From Geothermovivens sp964644845 (GTDB taxonomy: Bacteria > Zhuqueibacterota > Zhuqueibacteria > Oleimicrobiales > Geothermoviventaceae): 61,042 bases of DNA. Positions within the stretch are counted from its first letter, which is position 1. Every line of letters begins with the position of its first letter. Where the stretch lies: positions 1 to 61,042 of the forward strand of contig CAZXXS010000106.1 in NCBI GenBank assembly GCA_964644845.1, given 5' to 3'. Below the pieces are notes generated by a model, which saw only the letters and a list, made by a program, of their open reading frames with translations, did not search any database and had not been told where the DNA came from. Positions 46,399-55,883 of this stretch are shown here, one piece after another. Both the position numbers and the translations under genes were made by a program.

Positions 46399-49300
46399 CT
46401 ATTTCAGCAGGAGCATTCTTCCAACCTTGGTGTACGAGCCGGCGGTGAACCTGTACAAGTACAGCCCCGACGGCACGTTGGAAGCGTTCCAAGTGACCGA
46501 GTGGTACCCTGCTTGCATCCTGGTGTCCAGAAGCGTTGCCACTTCCTGACCCAGGGTGTTGTAAATCTTGAGGGTAACCTTAGAGGCCTCGGGCAGCTGG
46601 AAGTTGATCGTAGTCGTCGGGTTGAACGGGTTCGGGTAGTTCTGGCTGACGGCGTAGCTCGTCGGCAGTCCCTGAACTTCGCCGGCCTGCTTCGCCAGAT
46701 CACCTTCGCCGAAGTCCTTCGAATCGAACAGGACTTCGAACTCCACAACCTGACGCCAGCCCCAGTTCGGCTGGTAGATGACCAGCTCAACGTAGCGAGC
46801 CCAGTACAGCTTGTCGAGTCTGTACTTCCGGTACTCGCCTTCGCCGTGGTTCCGCACACGCAACACAGAGGTCCAGTTCACCATGTCGTCGGAAATCAGG
46901 ACCTCGAAGTCACGCACCTGACGGTCTTCGTACTGGTCATCGTCAAAACCGTTATCCGTCTGGAAGCCGATCTTGTTGAACGGCATCTTCTTGCCACCGA
47001 CGAACTCAAACACGGCCCAGCAGGAGTCGCTGCTGTCGGCCTGCACTGTCGCCGTGCCGTCCCAGCCTTCACGGTCGCCATCCACAGCGTTGCTCCACGG
47101 CTCTTTCTTGAAGGACGGCGAGCCCTTCACAAAGCGGAGCACGCCCTTCTCGCCGGTGCGGCCGAAGAAGTTGACGATCGTTGGCGTGTCGTTGTCGCCT
47201 TCGATATCGTTGACGATCACGGCACCGTGGGCAGCCGCCAACACCTGGTAATCGCCAGGTTTGTCCACGGCGAACTTCGCCTTGTAGATGCCGGAATCAG
47301 CCTCGGACAGGTCCACCGGTCCGAAAACGTCACTGGTGCAGTTGAGCAGGTAGAAGTGGATGTCTTTGTCGTCGTACGTGGTGATCGGGTTGCCGTCATC
47401 ATCGACCAGCTTGACCGTCACCAGGCAGGAGTCCGTGCCGTTCGCGATGTGCGGTGTGGTGGCCGTGAGCGTGGACATGTCCATGTTCGGCACCACGATG
47501 TCTTCGTACACCTCGAACTCGGCGATCTGCCGCCAGCCAGTGTCGGGCTCGTCCACAACCAGTTTGATGAACTTGGCCTCAACCGGCGGGTCGATGACGA
47601 ATTCGTGCCAACCGCCGTCCGGGAGCTCACCCTCGAGGATCGTGGTGTAGGTCACGCTGTCCACAGACGCGTCGACGTGGAACTTGCGGACCCACCGATT
47701 CTCGTAGCCAACACCGGCGTCAGTCAGCATGCGGATCTTGTTGACCATCTTGGTCTTGCCATCCGCGAACGCGAACACCGCCCACGGCGGGTTGTCCAGG
47801 CTGTCGTCCGTCACGGTTGCCACACCCGTCCACCAGTAGGTGTCGCCGTCCACAGCGTTGCTCCAGGGCTCATCTTCCCAGGCGGGCGAGCTGTTGACAA
47901 CTTTCAGAGTGGTGTAACCAGAGGGTCCGTACACGACCACGAAGTTCTCTTTCAGCTCCGTGGCCAACCCGGCCATGTTGCCGGCCTTCTGCTCTACGTC
48001 GTGGTGACCGATGATCCAGTAACAGTAGTGCGGATTCGGCCCGGTGGCTTTCACGCCACGACCGCCGTGGGAACCAACCATCAGATCCCAGATCCAGGTG
48101 TCCTCGCACGCGTTGCGAGAATCCTCGTTGGAGAAGTTGACCATCAACGGGGCAATGCCCACGTTCCGATCCGAGTCGAAGTTCGTCTCGTCTGGTGCCT
48201 TCATCAAATTGATCTCGTAGTCGCCGTAAGAGTCAATCGGATCAAGGCTCGGGAACCCGGGCAACTGAACCTTCTCGGCGTCCACCATCACGTAGTACGT
48301 TCCCGTGTACGGCAACGTGGCCACGGCCTGAGCATCGTCCCACATGTTGGACGGATCGATGTTCTTGTTGGAAGCAATAACCGTGGTGCCGTCGTCAGCC
48401 AAGATGGCTACCTGCGGGTTCAGGTCTTCGCGGAAGTCGGACTGTAACACGCCACAGAGCGACTCGTACTGGACAGGAGTCGTCACCTTGGCGGCAACCG
48501 TCTGCCCTTCCACACCCTGGAACACGTAGTAGTTCGGGATCGTCCGAACGTCGTCGTCATTCGGGTAGACAACGCCTGTGCGTGGAATGAAGGAACTGTA
48601 CGATTCACAGAAGTCAAGCGGTTTCGCCGTTGCCGGGCTGTCCGGGATGTCACCGTCGTAGCGTTTCACGTTCAGGGTGATTTCGTAACTGCCGCTGCGC
48701 TCCCACCAGGTGTACCACGAAAGCGGGTCAGCACCCACCTCGATGTAGTACGTACCGGTGTAGGGCAACGGTCCCCAAAGAATGTGCGGGTCGAGGCCCT
48801 TGCCGTCGTCCATCGAGCTGTGCAACCACGGCAGCCCTGGTTCGAACGGACCACGGTTAGGATCCGGTGTACCGTCAGCAAACAGTGCAACGCCTGCGTC
48901 GAGACGGCCACACGGATCATCGGTGGTTACCACGATGTCAACAAAGTCGCCTTCGTGGCCCTCGAACTTGTACATGTCGCCGTCGACCACAGAAGTAATC
49001 GTGTGGCCGCCGATGGTCTCACCGTAAGAAATCTCGTTCGCGTTGTAAATCGTGTTGTCGGGCTCGTACTGATCCGGCTCGGTCAGGTCGAACTGGAGCT
49101 TGTACGATCCCACGCGCGTGTTGTATCCCGTGGCCTTGTCCGACGCACGCACGCGCACGTAGTAAGTTCCGGGATCCAGCCAGGGGAGAATCATCTCGGC
49201 ATCGTAGAGACCCAGCTCCGGATCCACAGGATTGTTCGTGTCGTCCCAGGTCCACAGCACGGTGGTACCATCAGCTGCGATCAGGTCAACGGCGGGGTCA

Positions 49301-50388
49301 AGATCCCCTTTGTAGAGCTCAGCCCAGTTGTCCCACCAGGTCTTGGAGCTCGGGGTGCTCACCACAACGCCGTGCAGGGCGGTACCGGGTTTGTCGACCG
49401 TGAACACGTACCAGTCGGCGTCGTCCTGCGGCATGATGGTACGACCGTCGATTGTGTCCCCGCTGTGCAAAACAGTGGCCGAAGCTGCGTCGTTGTCCGG
49501 TTCCGCGTTGTCCGGCTTGATAAACTTCAAGCCGATGTCGTACTGACCAACCGTACCTTCGGCCCAGTACGGGGACGATTGCACGGAAATGTAGTAACGG
49601 CCGGAAACCGGCAACTGGATGTTCAAGAAAGCATCCCAGCCCGGACCGGAGTCGTCGTCTGTGGCCAGCACCGTGCGGTCCGGCAAGTACAAGGTGATGT
49701 AGGGATCGAGGTCGGGATCGCCGGGTGGCAGAAGGTTGTTCGGATCATCTTTGGAGGCCCACCAGGGGTTCGGCGTCTTGGTGACAATTTCAATCACGTC
49801 GCCGGCGTTCGCCCAGAAGTAGAAGAAATCGATGTCACCGGCGGGGTAGATGTTGTGATTGTTCGTGTAGAAGCCGTCGACGAGTTTCTCGCCCTGGTTG
49901 TGGCTGTTGTCGGGTTCGTACTCGTCCGGTCCGAGACCGCCATGCGTACGCTGCATCCCGCCTTTCTTTGCGGCGCGCTTCAGGTACGCGCTGATAATGG
50001 CGCCTTTCTGCTCTTCGAGTTGCTTCTCCCGCTCGTAACGGGCCAGTTTGTCCGCAATCGCCTGAGACCGCTTGTTCACTTCTTCCACGCGGTCCGCAGG
50101 CACCATCTGCAATTTCTGCAGGTTCTCCTGGAGGAAGCGGATCCTTTCGGCCTGCTGCGCAGGGGTGTTGGCCGGCATCTGCAGCGCCTTCTGAAGCACG
50201 TTGAAATGCGGACTCGGTCCACGCTTCAAAAGCGCGGCTTCTGCCTTCTGTACGCCGGCGACAGTCGTCACCTGCTGGCCCTTATCACCAAGGATCTGGT
50301 CGGGTTTTTTCGCGGTGGATGAGGAATACCACGCCACCAGTCCGATCAGACCAAGGCTCAAGGTGGCAATTACTGCTTTTCTGTTCAT
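46399..50388 (-). CDS. Large PPC/discoidin-like T9SS cargo protein
   Basis: A 1329-residue protein with an N-terminal export segment (AVIATLSLGLIGLVAWYSSS) and a helical, charged stretch at about 60-145 that could form a coiled coil. Four pre-peptidase C-terminal (PPC) like domains follow (each 'YEPDN...A', 'D.D.Y.F....G', 'YTGTYYI.V', starts near 155, 285, 430 and 585). Then a PKD-like piece ('NVGIAPLMVNFSNED ... WIWDLM'), a discoidin-like F5/8C domain near 810-925, a Big-1-like domain near 935-1030 ('DSCLVTVKLVDDDGNPI') and a second discoidin-like domain near 1065-1210. It ends with a T9SS domain 'QNYPNPFNPTTTINFQL ... RMLLLK'. It probably binds glycans or matrix. Good ribosome site (AGGAGGG) before ATG. 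Confidence 0.85.
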   Translation of the reverse strand: MNRKAVIATLSLGLIGLVAWYSSSTAKKPDQILGDKGQQVTTVAGVQKAEAALLKRGPSPHFNVLQKALQMPANTPAQQAERIRFLQENLQKLQMVPADRVEEVNKRSQAIADKLARYEREKQLEEQKGAIISAYLKRAAKKGGMQRTHGGLGPDEYEPDNSHNQGEKLVDGFYTNNHNIYPAGDIDFFYFWANAGDVIEIVTKTPNPWWASKDDPNNLLPPGDPDLDPYITLYLPDRTVLATDDDSGPGWDAFLNIQLPVSGRYYISVQSSPYWAEGTVGQYDIGLKFIKPDNAEPDNDAASATVLHSGDTIDGRTIMPQDDADWYVFTVDKPGTALHGVVVSTPSSKTWWDNWAELYKGDLDPAVDLIAADGTTVLWTWDDTNNPVDPELGLYDAEMILPWLDPGTYYVRVRASDKATGYNTRVGSYKLQFDLTEPDQYEPDNTIYNANEISYGETIGGHTITSVVDGDMYKFEGHEGDFVDIVVTTDDPCGRLDAGVALFADGTPDPNRGPFEPGLPWLHSSMDDGKGLDPHILWGPLPYTGTYYIEVGADPLSWYTWWERSGSYEITLNVKRYDGDIPDSPATAKPLDFCESYSSFIPRTGVVYPNDDDVRTIPNYYVFQGVEGQTVAAKVTTPVQYESLCGVLQSDFREDLNPQVAILADDGTTVIASNKNIDPSNMWDDAQAVATLPYTGTYYVMVDAEKVQLPGFPSLDPIDSYGDYEINLMKAPDETNFDSDRNVGIAPLMVNFSNEDSRNACEDTWIWDLMVGSHGGRGVKATGPNPHYCYWIIGHHDVEQKAGNMAGLATELKENFVVVYGPSGYTTLKVVNSSPAWEDEPWSNAVDGDTYWWTGVATVTDDSLDNPPWAVFAFADGKTKMVNKIRMLTDAGVGYENRWVRKFHVDASVDSVTYTTILEGELPDGGWHEFVIDPPVEAKFIKLVVDEPDTGWRQIAEFEVYEDIVVPNMDMSTLTATTPHIANGTDSCLVTVKLVDDDGNPITTYDDKDIHFYLLNCTSDVFGPVDLSEADSGIYKAKFAVDKPGDYQVLAAAHGAVIVNDIEGDNDTPTIVNFFGRTGEKGVLRFVKGSPSFKKEPWSNAVDGDREGWDGTATVQADSSDSCWAVFEFVGGKKMPFNKIGFQTDNGFDDDQYEDRQVRDFEVLISDDMVNWTSVLRVRNHGEGEYRKYRLDKLYWARYVELVIYQPNWGWRQVVEFEVLFDSKDFGEGDLAKQAGEVQGLPTSYAVSQNYPNPFNPTTTINFQLPEASKVTLKIYNTLGQEVATLLDTRMQAGYHSVTWNASNVPSGLYLYRFTAGSYTKVGRMLLLK

Positions 50389-51153
50389 CTAACGACCCTC
50401 CTTGCTTGGTAGGGTTGCCGTACTGTGAGCTACGTCAGTTCTTCTTCCACGACTTTGTTCCAATCACCCAACGCAGTCGCGGGGCTTCCTGCCTTCTCTT
50501 CTCCTTCGCATCACCTCCTTGTTCCGTGTCTCGTCGATGCGACTTTTCACCGTCATTCCTTAAACTTACTTACACAATTTCCTCCTTTACGCGTACTTCC
50601 CTCCCGTTCGTCCCATCACCTCCTTTCATCATGGTCCTCGTATGTGTAAGGCAATTCTTTCCAGGTCAGGCGCAGCTTGTCTCATCGTTCGCTTTCCCCA
50701 AACCTTGCGTTCCCTTCGAGGAAACGCGACAAACGGCACACGGGCGGAAGCTCTCAGCTTCTACCCCGACTGCTGTGATGACATACCAGCAAAGGACAGA
50801 TTTGCGGAGAAAAAAATCGTATCCGGAAAAAAGAAACGTCTTGTTCTTGCAGCTTGAAGAATGGATCCCCTACATGTGGAACATCGGATTTCCCCGTCGC
50901 TCACCCTAATCTACGGGAAAAGGGACCGTTTGCGGAGAGAAAATTGGGATGCATCTGTACAACAAAGCACCTCCCCAACCTATTCCCCCTTTTGTAGCTT
51001 CATCTGGAAGCACCGCTTACCAGCTGTCTTGCCAACCGCCCCCCAAGAAAAAACGGGCACCAGTCCAAAGCCGCCGGTGCCCGCTTACGAAGCACATCAA
51101 CAAACCCAGACCACCCGCAGCGCGGCTAACTTCGCGCCGCGCAGGGATTCACG
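50389..51153. other. 0.77-kb leader/gap with three orphan ribosome-site motifs
   Basis: Upstream of the PPC/discoidin gene. On the minus strand AAGGAGGTGA (50511-50520), AAAGGAGG (50581-50588) and AAAGGAGGTGA (50616-50626) recur without a gene to serve; the ORFs after them have 3-16 codons. A direct repeat of TTTGCGGAGA lies at 50801-50810 and 50929-50938. A terminator at 51048-51083 belongs to the next gene. No convincing -35/-10 pair was found. Confidence 0.5.
51048..51083 (-). terminator. Intrinsic terminator of the subtilisin gene
   Basis: Stem CGGGCACC / GGTGCCCG over a 14-base loop, followed on the minus strand by TTTTTT (from 51053 downward), about 70 bases beyond the protease stop. 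Confidence 0.85.
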
Positions 51154-54111
51154 CTACTTCAAAAGCAACATTCTGCGTTTGATTGGCTGGCGGTCGGCAA
51201 ATTTGATCGAGTAGAAGTACAAACCCGACCCTACCGCGTTGCCTCGCTCGTCCGTTGCGTTCCACGTCACGGAGTTGAGCCCAGCCTTGGCTAATCCGTC
51301 GAACAAAGTCGCCACACGTTTGCCCAGAACGTTGTACACGTCAACCCGGACGCGCATGGCCTGGGGCACGACGTAGTAAATGGTGGTTGTCGGGTTGAAC
51401 GGATTTGGCGAATTGTAAATCAACTTCTGCCCCAGATCTTTTTCCACCTGTTCGATGTCCACATTCGCCACGCTGTTGGTGCCCGACGCCGATCCTTCTG
51501 TGCTTCCACACGTTTCCACGTTGGCACTTGGATCATACGTCCAACCACTCTTGCTCACGTCCGTCACGCAAAACGTGTAGTCCGCGTCGCCGATTCTCCA
51601 GCTGGTGTAGGTGGTCCCCCAACCGTCGGATCCTGTCGTAAATTCGTCCGTCTCCGAAGCGCCACCAGACCAGTCGCCAGTGACCGTAGCTCCCTCAACC
51701 GGATTTCCGTTCTGGTCAACGATCTGCACGTCGGCTTTGCCACGTGTGACAAAGAACCACGACTGCTTGGTCACGTTCACAGCGGCCACGTGCATCACAT
51801 TGCTCGGTGCCGGCTCCGTAACCGTGATGTAGTCGACCTTTGTCTCAGTGTCCGAACCACAGTCGTTACTCGCCGTCAGCTTCACCGTGTACGTGCCAGC
51901 AGTTTCGTACGTGTGCACAGGGTTCTGTTCGGTTGACGTGGCACCGTCCCCGAAATCCCACGACCAGCTGGTCGGATTGTTCGTCGATTGATCTGTGAAG
52001 GTAACGGTCAGCGGGGCATCTCCCGAGGTGGGCGATCCGACAAAATCGGCTACGGGCGGGTTACAGGTGGATTCATTCACTGTGATGTAGTCCACCTTCG
52101 TTTCCGTGTCCGAGCCACAACTGTTCGAGGCCGTCAACTTCACGGTGTAGGTACCAGCGGCGTTGTAAGTGTGGGTCGGGTTCTGTTCTGTGCTGGTCGA
52201 GCCATCGCCGAAGTCCCACGACCAGGACGTCGGGTTCCCCGTCGACTGGTCCGTAAATGTCACCGTTAGGGGGACGTTTCCAGAGGTTGGATCGCCAACA
52301 AAGTCGGCATTTGGCACGTCGGTGACGGTGATGTAGTCAGTTTTAGTTTCCGTGTCGGAACCACCCGGACCACTAACGGTCAGCGACACGGTGTAGGTGC
52401 CAGCTGAACTGTACGTGTGCGAGGGGTTCTGCTCCGTACTGGTCGAGCCGTCGCCGAAATCCCAGGACCAGGACGTGATGTCACCCGTGGACTCGTCGGT
52501 GAAATTCACCGTGAGAGGAGCACAGCCGGAGGTTGGATCAGCAGAGAACGCTGCGTTCGGCGCAACCGCTCCGCCTTCGTTCACGGCGTTGTAGGCGTTA
52601 ACACGCCCTGCCCCAAGCATGCCCACGTAGCTGGAATTGCAAGAAAGGTTGTCGATGTCATCGGCGCTGTCGAACAGACGCTGTTTCACCTGGTCGGCGG
52701 TCCAGTCCGGATGCTTCGACCAGATGAGCGCTGCTACGCTGGCGGCGATTGGCGTTGCCATCGAAGTCCCGTCGATCGAAGCAACGTAGTCGTGCTCGGG
52801 ATCCGTGTGATCGTGGTACAAACTCCAGATCCCTACGCCAGGTGCAGAAATGTCTACCCAGCTGCCGTAGTTCGAGAAACTGGCTTTGCAATCATTCTCG
52901 TCCGTAGCAGCCACTGAAATGATGTCGTCCCGGGCGCACATGTAGTCCGCGTCCGTGTTGCCGTCGTTACCGGCAGCCTTGAAGATCAAACCGCCCTTAC
53001 TCAGGAAATAGTCGATGGCGTCGCCAAGGCCACCCGAATTGTCCGAACCCCAGCTACACGAGGCAATTCTGGCACCGTTGTCAGCTGCGTAGTAGAATGC
53101 GTCAGCCGCGTAGTCCATCCGAACCAGACCGACTTCGTAGCCGGTGTTCAGCAAGGAAGCGGAGTAACCGATCCGAAGAGCCATCACCTTCACGCCGTTG
53201 GCGGAAACCGTCAGGCTTCCGTTGCCCCAGCCGCCAGACACAGAAGCTGTGGCGTAGCCATTGTTGTTAATGGCCGCAATGTTGCCAGCGCAGTGTGTCC
53301 CGTGGCCGTTGAAATCACGCGGATCGTTGTCGGGATCATCCCCATCCTCGCCCGGGTAAACCGGGTAGAAGAAAGAACCGGCATCGTCCACGAAGTCCCA
53401 GCCGATCCAGTCGTCCACGTAGCCATTGCCGTCGTCGTCCACGCCTTCGACGCCGTTCTTTTCAGCCCAGTTGATCCACATGTTGCCGTCGACGTTGGTC
53501 GGATCGTCGTAGGAAGCGTTCGCACCACCCAAATCTTTGTGGAAATAACGCACACCCGTGTCCAGAATCGACACAATGACCTGCTCATTCCCTGTCTCGA
53601 TGTCCCAGGCCTCCGGGGCGTCCACATCATGGTCGTTGTCCTGATTCAGGTGCCACTGGTCGGAATAGTGGTCATCGTTTGGTGTGGCCAACACCGTGTG
53701 CACCCCAATCGGCTGAGCGTCGATGACCCCGTCCAGCCTCTTGTAAGCAGCCACCACAGCTTGCACATCCACCTTGCCAGCAAACTTCACACGGAACCAC
53801 CCACGCAGGTCTATTCGCCGCCCCTTGTAGTACGTCGGTGTCGCCTTCGGGAAACGCTGCTTGAGCATGACCACACCGAACCTTCTTCCCAGTCTGTCGA
53901 TGGCTGGAATTCCGGTTTGCCCGGCTTTCAGAGCGGCAAACTTGAAACGCTCGTAAGTGGCTTGATCGAACTTCACGACAATCGTGTTGGGCACGTAGCC
54001 GAGAAATTCCTTCACCTGTGGCATTTCGACACGGACCGTCCTGACCCCCGCGGCGAGAACAGCGCTTTGCAGCAGGAAAACAGCGAGCACAGCAACAAAC
54101 AGCTTTTTCAT
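51154..54111 (-). CDS. Subtilisin-family (S8) serine protease with three PKD domains, T9SS cargo
   Basis: A 985-residue secreted protease with a signal peptide (KKLFVAVLAVFLLQSAVLA), an inhibitor-type propeptide at about 25-140, and an S8 catalytic domain at about 145-515. The triad is Asp184 (SILDTG), His270 (NGHGTHCAG) and Ser450 (DGTSMATP), with oxyanion Asn382 (AAGNDG). An acidic insert with DDDGNGYVDD near 225-235 probably binds calcium. Three PKD domains follow (about 518-780; 'SWSWDFGDG'), then a Big-1/transthyretin-like domain ('DVQIVDQNGNPVEGATV') and a T9SS end 'NSPNPFNPTTTIYYVV ... RRMLLLK'. It probably degrades extracellular protein. ATG start with GGGAGGCAGG upstream. Confidence 0.95.
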   Translation of the reverse strand: MKKLFVAVLAVFLLQSAVLAAGVRTVRVEMPQVKEFLGYVPNTIVVKFDQATYERFKFAALKAGQTGIPAIDRLGRRFGVVMLKQRFPKATPTYYKGRRIDLRGWFRVKFAGKVDVQAVVAAYKRLDGVIDAQPIGVHTVLATPNDDHYSDQWHLNQDNDHDVDAPEAWDIETGNEQVIVSILDTGVRYFHKDLGGANASYDDPTNVDGNMWINWAEKNGVEGVDDDGNGYVDDWIGWDFVDDAGSFFYPVYPGEDGDDPDNDPRDFNGHGTHCAGNIAAINNNGYATASVSGGWGNGSLTVSANGVKVMALRIGYSASLLNTGYEVGLVRMDYAADAFYYAADNGARIASCSWGSDNSGGLGDAIDYFLSKGGLIFKAAGNDGNTDADYMCARDDIISVAATDENDCKASFSNYGSWVDISAPGVGIWSLYHDHTDPEHDYVASIDGTSMATPIAASVAALIWSKHPDWTADQVKQRLFDSADDIDNLSCNSSYVGMLGAGRVNAYNAVNEGGAVAPNAAFSADPTSGCAPLTVNFTDESTGDITSWSWDFGDGSTSTEQNPSHTYSSAGTYTVSLTVSGPGGSDTETKTDYITVTDVPNADFVGDPTSGNVPLTVTFTDQSTGNPTSWSWDFGDGSTSTEQNPTHTYNAAGTYTVKLTASNSCGSDTETKVDYITVNESTCNPPVADFVGSPTSGDAPLTVTFTDQSTNNPTSWSWDFGDGATSTEQNPVHTYETAGTYTVKLTASNDCGSDTETKVDYITVTEPAPSNVMHVAAVNVTKQSWFFVTRGKADVQIVDQNGNPVEGATVTGDWSGGASETDEFTTGSDGWGTTYTSWRIGDADYTFCVTDVSKSGWTYDPSANVETCGSTEGSASGTNSVANVDIEQVEKDLGQKLIYNSPNPFNPTTTIYYVVPQAMRVRVDVYNVLGKRVATLFDGLAKAGLNSVTWNATDERGNAVGSGLYFYSIKFADRQPIKRRMLLLK
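51815..52570 (-). repeat. Tandem PKD-encoding repeats inside the protease gene
   Basis: Three units of roughly 250-260 bases, each encoding 'SWSWDFGDG(S/A)TSTEQNP.HTY..AGTYTV'. The second and third also share 'KLTASN.CGSDTETKVDYITV', so they look like the more recent duplication. Confidence 0.85.
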
Positions 54112-54238
54112 GCCTGCCTCCCTTTGTCACATCTCCCGGTGCCTACAAACAACACAGAATACTTGTGTCCTTAGTCCACACACCTCCCTTCGCTGCTGAT
54201 CTGCTTCCCGTTTGGCTACGTGCCCCGCGACAACCTTT

Positions 54239-54267
54239 ATTTTAGAAAAAACTTCACTGCCGTGCAA
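54239..54267 (-). promoter_or_regulatory. Candidate promoter of the subtilisin gene
   Basis: Minus strand TTGCAC (54262-54267), 17 bases, TAAAAT (54239-54244), about 120 bases before the ATG. The -10 matches at five of six positions; the -35 is weaker. The leader contains AAGGGAGGTG (54181-54190), again without a gene of its own. Confidence 0.5.
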
Positions 54268-55116
54268 ATCAAAATTGCATTTCTTCAGGAAAGCCCTCCT
54301 CTTCCGGGTAAGCTGTCCCCCGACCAGGAGTTTTCCAAAACTCCGCAAGCAAACCCGATGCCCTGCTGGTGCCGCCAGACCGACGTTGCAGAGGGGAACG
54401 TTGCTCAGCCGACGCCACACTCGTACGAACCGAAGAGAAGAAACAACCCCGGACCTTCGCTCTCCCTACCAGCTTCTTGAGAGACCCGTCCTCACTGTGA
54501 GCGTACCCTATCGCGTCCCAAGACCGGCCGAACCAAACTTGCCCACCTCTGGTTAGATGAGCAACTCGCTGTCGAGGCCAGAAACCGCGAACACCCCTCG
54601 AGATCCTCTGTTTGGTTGCGAATTCCGAAGAGTCCGTTACTTACCCACCCAGGAACCCAGTACGAGTTCGCAAGCCACCAACCGACCCGTAACAGCCGAT
54701 TGCTCCGTCGTCCTCCCGCGGGCCAAGTCTCCAGGCCAAGCTGTCCGAAAAGCCCCGTTCGACCGAAAGAGTTCAGTCTTTCCAACTGGGAAAAATCGGT
54801 TGCCTCCTACAGGCCCTTCGGCAAAGATCTACATGCCACAGCGGCTTGCGCTTTCGCCCGCGCTGCAATTCTTCATCCGAAGGAGCATTCACCGTCAGGT
54901 GCGGGAGGATCCCCTTGAAAAGCTGCGTAGTCCATGCGTTCTCCCGCTTCTAACGTAGCGTCATTCCCGCTCGGCCAGGCGATGCAAGATCACAGCAAGC
55001 GGCCGACGAAACACCCACCCGTCACGGAAAAAGCGGTTCCCGCACGGCCAAGCTAATGTTCGATAAAGCGCCTCCGGGAAATGCAACCGTCTGCCCTTTT
55101 GAGTTCACGGGTAGGG
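54268..55116. other. 0.85-kb gap, no gene seen
   Basis: Between the protease promoter and the end of the phosphopantetheinyl transferase gene. Frames such as 54557-54958 (plus) have no ribosome site, odd composition and no motif. No T-tailed hairpin follows the transferase gene. Confidence 0.5.
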
Positions 55117-55878
55117 TCACAGGCGCGGAGGTAGCCACCGCCACCCTCGCAACCCTCTCGGTTTTCCCTCCACGACCAGAGCACCCACAAAGCCCTGGCC
55201 AGGCAACACCTCGAAAACCGTCCACCGAACGGGGTCATCGCCATCAACCCGCAGTAGTCGCGGGGGATCTCCCGGTGCCAGGGTTACGTCGAAAGCGCGC
55301 AACGGGAACGAAAGCCCCTTGCCCGTCGCTTTGACAAAGGCCTCTTTTCGTGTCCAGCAGTTGAAGAAACCGCGTGATTTCAGTTTCAGAGGGAGGGAAC
55401 GGAGAGTTTCGACCTCAGTCGGGGAGAAGAAACGCTCTGCAATCTCGAGACCCGCGAATTCCGGGCGTACTTTCTCAAGATCGATCCCTACCTCTCTACT
55501 GAGCGTGACCGCGACCAGCGCTACGTCGTCGGAGTGGGACACGTTGAATCTCACGTCCAGGTCGGCCGGTGGTTGCTCCAGGAAAGGTTTACCGTGCTCA
55601 GAGTAGCCAAACTGAACCGCCGCGGGCTCGAGTTCGAGGTACCTGGCAAGGATCTGCCGGAGTGCGCCCCGGGCTACCGTAAATCGGCGACGGTCTCGAT
55701 CGAAATGGAACCGGAATGCCCGCCTGCGTTCATCTTCGGAGAGGAACTTGAAATGCAGCGCTACCACGCCCTCAGGGACATCGAGGGCCACGCGCCAAAC
55801 GTGGACTTCGCCAGCCGAAAGGTCCAAAACTGGGGGCGGATCGACCCAACTGTCCAGGCAGGTCACTGCAGTAGACAT
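55117..55878 (-). CDS. Sfp-type 4'-phosphopantetheinyl transferase
   Basis: A 253-residue enzyme that transfers phosphopantetheine from CoA to a serine of carrier proteins. Length and motifs fit the broad-range Sfp type, not AcpS: 'FNVSHSDDVALVAV' (P2 region), 'VGIDLEKVRP' with the metal-binding Asp and Glu near 130-140, and 'CWTRKEAFVKATGKGL' with the WxxKEAxxK signature near 182-198. It begins five bases after the thioesterase stop, so they share a transcript. With MbtH and a type II thioesterase nearby it points to nonribosomal peptide or polyketide synthesis, although no megasynthase lies in the window. Confidence 0.95.
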   Translation of the reverse strand: MSTAVTCLDSWVDPPPVLDLSAGEVHVWRVALDVPEGVVALHFKFLSEDERRRAFRFHFDRDRRRFTVARGALRQILARYLELEPAAVQFGYSEHGKPFLEQPPADLDVRFNVSHSDDVALVAVTLSREVGIDLEKVRPEFAGLEIAERFFSPTEVETLRSLPLKLKSRGFFNCWTRKEAFVKATGKGLSFPLRAFDVTLAPGDPPRLLRVDGDDPVRWTVFEVLPGQGFVGALVVEGKPRGLRGWRWLPPRL

Positions 55879-55883
55879 CGCCT

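Noticed and set aside
46396..48447. A 683-codon open frame on the plus strand, and similar ones at 48784-50322, 27579-29339 and 29355-31148
   Set aside because: All lie antisense to clearly coding genes (PPC/discoidin protein, cargo protein, TonB receptor). Their products lack known motifs. Their openness follows from the sense genes rarely using TTA, CTA and TCA codons.
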